A stretch of 64,000 nucleotides of DNA from contig NC_064541.1 in assembly GCF_023856365.1 (NCBI RefSeq), positions 21,285,214 to 21,349,213 of the forward strand, in the 5' to 3' direction. The DNA is from Brienomyrus brachyistius (Eukaryota; Chordata; Actinopteri; Osteoglossiformes; Mormyridae). A model generated the notes under the pieces. It ran no database searches, was not told where the DNA came from, and worked only from the letters and a program-made list of their open reading frames with translations. Position numbers and translations under genes: made by a program. Below, piece by piece: positions 61,155 through 64,000 of this stretch (within the stretch, counting starts at the first letter, position 1; every line of letters starts with the position of its first letter).

Positions 61155-61450
61155 TATCCATCCGTCTTCTGGCCGCTAATCCAGCACATGGTCACAGAAA
61201 AACTGGAGCCAATTCCAGGAAGCTCAGGATAAAAAAGGCAGGGAGGGATGTCAGTCCATTATATGGTGCACATACAGCAGGAGATTCACAGACATCAATT
61301 CACCTAGCCGGAGTATGTTTTTGAACCATGAGAAGAAACCCACAATACCCAGAATCGCTAGAGGAAACCTTTGCAATGCAGGGACAACATGAAAATTTAC
61401 ACCCTGGAGGTGTAAGGCAACAGTGATTTTCCCTGAGCCACTGTCACCCA
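61155..61450 (-). mobile_element. Old V-SINE-like copy
   Basis: From ATCCATCCGTCTTCTGGCCG, the segment runs through AATTCACCTAGCCGGAGTAT, TTTTTGAACCATGAGAAGAAACC, ATGCAGGGACAACATG and GGTGTAAGGCAACAGTGATTTTCC to GAGCCACTGTCACCC. Order and spacing match a minus-oriented SINE of the family at 32029-32349, but divergence is high and the B box is no longer clear. Confidence 0.6.
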
Positions 61451-63416
61451 TTCCTGTGTTATATGAAAACTGATTATCACCCAACATTTGCTGGTACAAT
61501 TTTGTAGAATCTTTGAAAAGTCATGAAATATTCCACCAGTGTCATGTTTGGTGTTGACATATTTGATGACATGTTTAATCTGAGCTGAATCTGCCCAGTT
61601 AATGACAGTTTACAGTATTTCTGATTACAAATGCGAGGTTTTCAAGCTTTACAAATGCAGTGATCATTTAACCCTTTCCCTCACAACCACTTTAGACATG
61701 TTTATGGTCAATCTTTGTAAACTCAGCCTAGCAGCACTTGTAGCTAAGTTGGCTCCTTGACAGATGCATGCTTGTGATGTGTTATCTGCCCCAGTTCTTT
61801 TTTACTTTGGACAAAAGTAACTGCTAAAAAATGTAAAATAAAATCAGCCTGCTTCAAGAGCGGCGTACCTTCTGTGTGTCCTCCGTGGAGAACCTGCATA
61901 ATCTAAATGATACGGAAGCTGGCTGACAACCTCTATGTCAACGTCAAAAGCAACCGACATTTAAAAAGGCCCTTTGCCAGAACAATCTCCTTGGTGAATA
62001 TGCAACCATAGAAAAATCACCCCCGCCCCCAAGCTTTCAAAGTAACGATGAATTAACTACAGCTGCAGAATTCACCAATCACAAGCTACGCCACAGTCAG
62101 CAGTAATTAAAATCATACAAGTGATGTAAAACAACTTTTTTTTTTCATAGAATACACAGTGATACATTTTATTTTGTGGTTGGCATGCAAGTATTTTATT
62201 TTTAGTCTTTGGTAGGGAATAAATAACTGAAGTTTAAATGTATTTTTGGGTCAAGAGAATAAGCGTGTTGCTGTTTCTGTGCAGGAATTGAGGAATGTAT
62301 GATGGTGGGTAGGTGTGGCCTTTGACTGTGTGTGAAGGACAGAAGTACAACGGTATGTGTGTAAATTTGACCGGAAGTACTTATCTCGTTGGGGAAGTGT
62401 GTTCTTTGCTTTTGCAAAAGATAATATATCATATTTTTATATTGGTTCAAAATCCACTTTATACTGTATAAACATCTGGATGAGTCTGAAAATGTGTAAA
62501 AGTTGCACATGTGTAGCAAATGCAGAATGGCGGCCCGCAGCTTACCGCAGAGAGTGCATTTTGCATTTGCTGTATATATGTACATATTGCATAAGGTTTT
62601 TATGTTGGAAATATGATTGGATTTGAAGGTGGTCAGACTCTTTAAATGTATTTATGGTACATGTTCCCCAGGCCTTGGTAATTCACTCTGAGATGGCTTT
62701 CAAATGCCATTCTTCCTTTTCTCTTGCTCGTTATAGCACAATTTTCATATTCTCCATCCTCATTTGCAAATATAAGCACAATAATTTGTATGCGAACTAA
62801 CTGAATAATCAGCAAGTAGGTTAGCCGAGAATAAATAAGAGAAAAGGATGCAATGTATTTACAAGCTCAAATTAGCCTTGTAATAGCATGTGGGTCCTTT
62901 CAATTAATGTAAGAAATAATGTAGCTCATGCAAGGCACAAATATCTTCTTGAAAAATTGCCCTAATATGCTGTGGGATTTGCAGTTTAATGGCTTTGTGA
63001 TTTTTTTTTTAAAAAAAAAAGCTCAATACACAGTTTTTATCATTAAAATCATGATAAAGTTTGCATCTTAATTTGAAACATAAAGCAAAAAGTGATACCT
63101 GCGGTTTCAAGGTGGTGAAAAGGTAAAATATCATGCAACATAATATCTCAGCTTACAAAACAAAATTGATTGCTTTAGTGGTATTTGCAGCTGGAAATGT
63201 GTTTCAGTGGATAATTTAGACTTGATGGTCTTAGAGATGTTCAATGAAAAAAATATATCAGAGTAGACTTTTGTGGAATCCATGGACAGATTTATTACTA
63301 ATGCATGGAAGTACACCCAGTGTCAACATTCAGCCTTTTTCCTGTCCCCTTCGACATCCATAACAACATATACTGATTATGATAATGTTCATTATCATTG
63401 GTCTCAATTAAAATAT
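61451..63416. other. Flanking stretch: no recognised feature
   Basis: AT-rich sequence upstream (transcriptionally) of jarid2 exon 1. No gene or mobile element was recognised. Confidence 0.5.
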
Positions 63417-64000
63417 TCACCCCAGTCCTTTCATTATAAAATCGGCTCCCTGTGGTGATGGAGATTTCTTAGTAGTGTTATTAGGATGTTTTGATTGCGC
63501 TGTGATTTCTTTCCTCACCCATTTACACCCAATCAGTATTGTGAGTCTATTACTGCACATGACAATAAATAAAATGCATTGATGCTCTCCAATAACACAA
63601 TGGTGTCCTGAGTAGCCATCCGTAAACCAGATTCCTAATTTGCAGCTCATCTGCCACTTATGGGGGGGTTTGGGGGTACAGGAAATGGCATTGTGTCTGG
63701 TATGCCACATGCTTTGTACGGAGCACAGACTGTTTGCCAAGGAAGAGATGAAGTTTTCCAAAATGGAGACCTGTAGGCTGTTTAGTACGTCTTGTGTCAT
63801 TTTCTGAAGGTCAGTACAAGATGAAATAAAGCGAATCTCTCTACCAAAAGAGCAACTACCCAGAACCAATATATAACACCAGGAGGAAACTGTAGTCTGA
63901 TTGTAAATACTTTTAATCATGGATTCCTTGGCTCGAATGCACTGTCCAGTTCCATCTGGCCAGATGTTCCAAGCAATGCTGGACCAAATGGCATTGTGTA
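63417..64000 (-). CDS. Unidentified open frame leaving the right edge (193 codons visible)
   Basis: The minus-strand frame is open from the window edge to a stop at 63417. The first internal ATG is at 63920, and 26 open codons lie upstream of it up to the edge. The translation has Cys- and Trp-containing stretches (GTGQCIRAKESMIK, WCYILVLGSC), a predicted helix with heptad-like spacing (DLQKMTQDVLNSLQVSILEN, then FISSLANSLCSV), and a hydrophobic patch (CILFIVMC). I do not recognise the protein. A remnant of a retroviral or other mobile-element protein is one possibility; chance is another, since a frame of this length is only mildly unexpected in 64 kb. It is the longest frame here not caused by tandem repeats. 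It is not part of jarid2. Confidence 0.3.
   Translation of the reverse strand, partial: HNAIWSSIAWNIWPDGTGQCIRAKESMIKSIYNQTTVSSWCYILVLGSCSFGREIRFISSCTDLQKMTQDVLNSLQVSILENFISSLANSLCSVQSMWHTRHNAISCTPKPPHKWQMSCKLGIWFTDGYSGHHCVIGEHQCILFIVMCSNRLTILIGCKWVRKEITAQSKHPNNTTKKSPSPQGADFIMKGLG

Overview
The window is about 64 kb of vertebrate nuclear DNA, almost certainly from a ray-finned (teleost) fish. Two things point there: conserved exons of the vertebrate PRC2 cofactor gene jarid2, and fish-type repeats (V-SINE-like tRNA-derived SINEs with (ATGG)n tails, a second tRNA-derived SINE, Tigger/pogo, Harbinger-like and fold-back MITEs, and a small solo LTR). Species and paralog (jarid2a or jarid2b) cannot be decided from the sequence alone.

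The one recognisable host gene lies on the minus strand and reads right to left. Exon 1 coding (59620-59664) gives the invariant N-terminus MSKERPKRNIIQKKY. Exon 2 (13114-13249) carries the ubiquitin-binding helix region. Exon 3 (7000-7144) carries a Ser/Gly-rich linker ending in a basic GPARKR. All three exons have consensus AG/GT borders and their phases join into one frame (residues 1 to about 109). Intron 1 is 46.4 kb, intron 2 is 6.0 kb, and intron 3 runs off the left edge. Exon 4 and the ARID, JmjN/JmjC and zinc-finger regions lie beyond position 1. A short upstream ORF precedes the start codon.

Layout: 1-6999 is intron 3 (44-bp minisatellite, a Tigger-type MITE, a SINE tail, a (CT)n(AT)n tract, a hAT-like fragment, a fish repeat). 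7145-13113 is intron 2 (15-bp minisatellite and a 1.2-kb Harbinger-like element with a decayed Myb/SANT-like gene). 13250-59619 is intron 1, with most of the repeats: SINEs, three copies of a palindromic MITE, a minisatellite grown out of a SINE tail, a solo LTR, a Tigger relic with a transposase N-terminus, and a LINE reverse-transcriptase C-terminus. 59665-64000 is 5' flank or leader with two old SINE fragments and an unidentified open frame that leaves the window at the right edge.

Most other open frames are chance or repeat-derived. No RNA gene, CRISPR array or bacterial-type operon is present. Several repeat-poor intronic blocks look like candidate conserved regulatory elements, but this is judged only by composition and needs alignment. 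I did not find a convincing new biological system. The most informative items are the jarid2 exon set, the SINE-born minisatellite, the Harbinger and Tigger relics, and the unexplained right-edge ORF.
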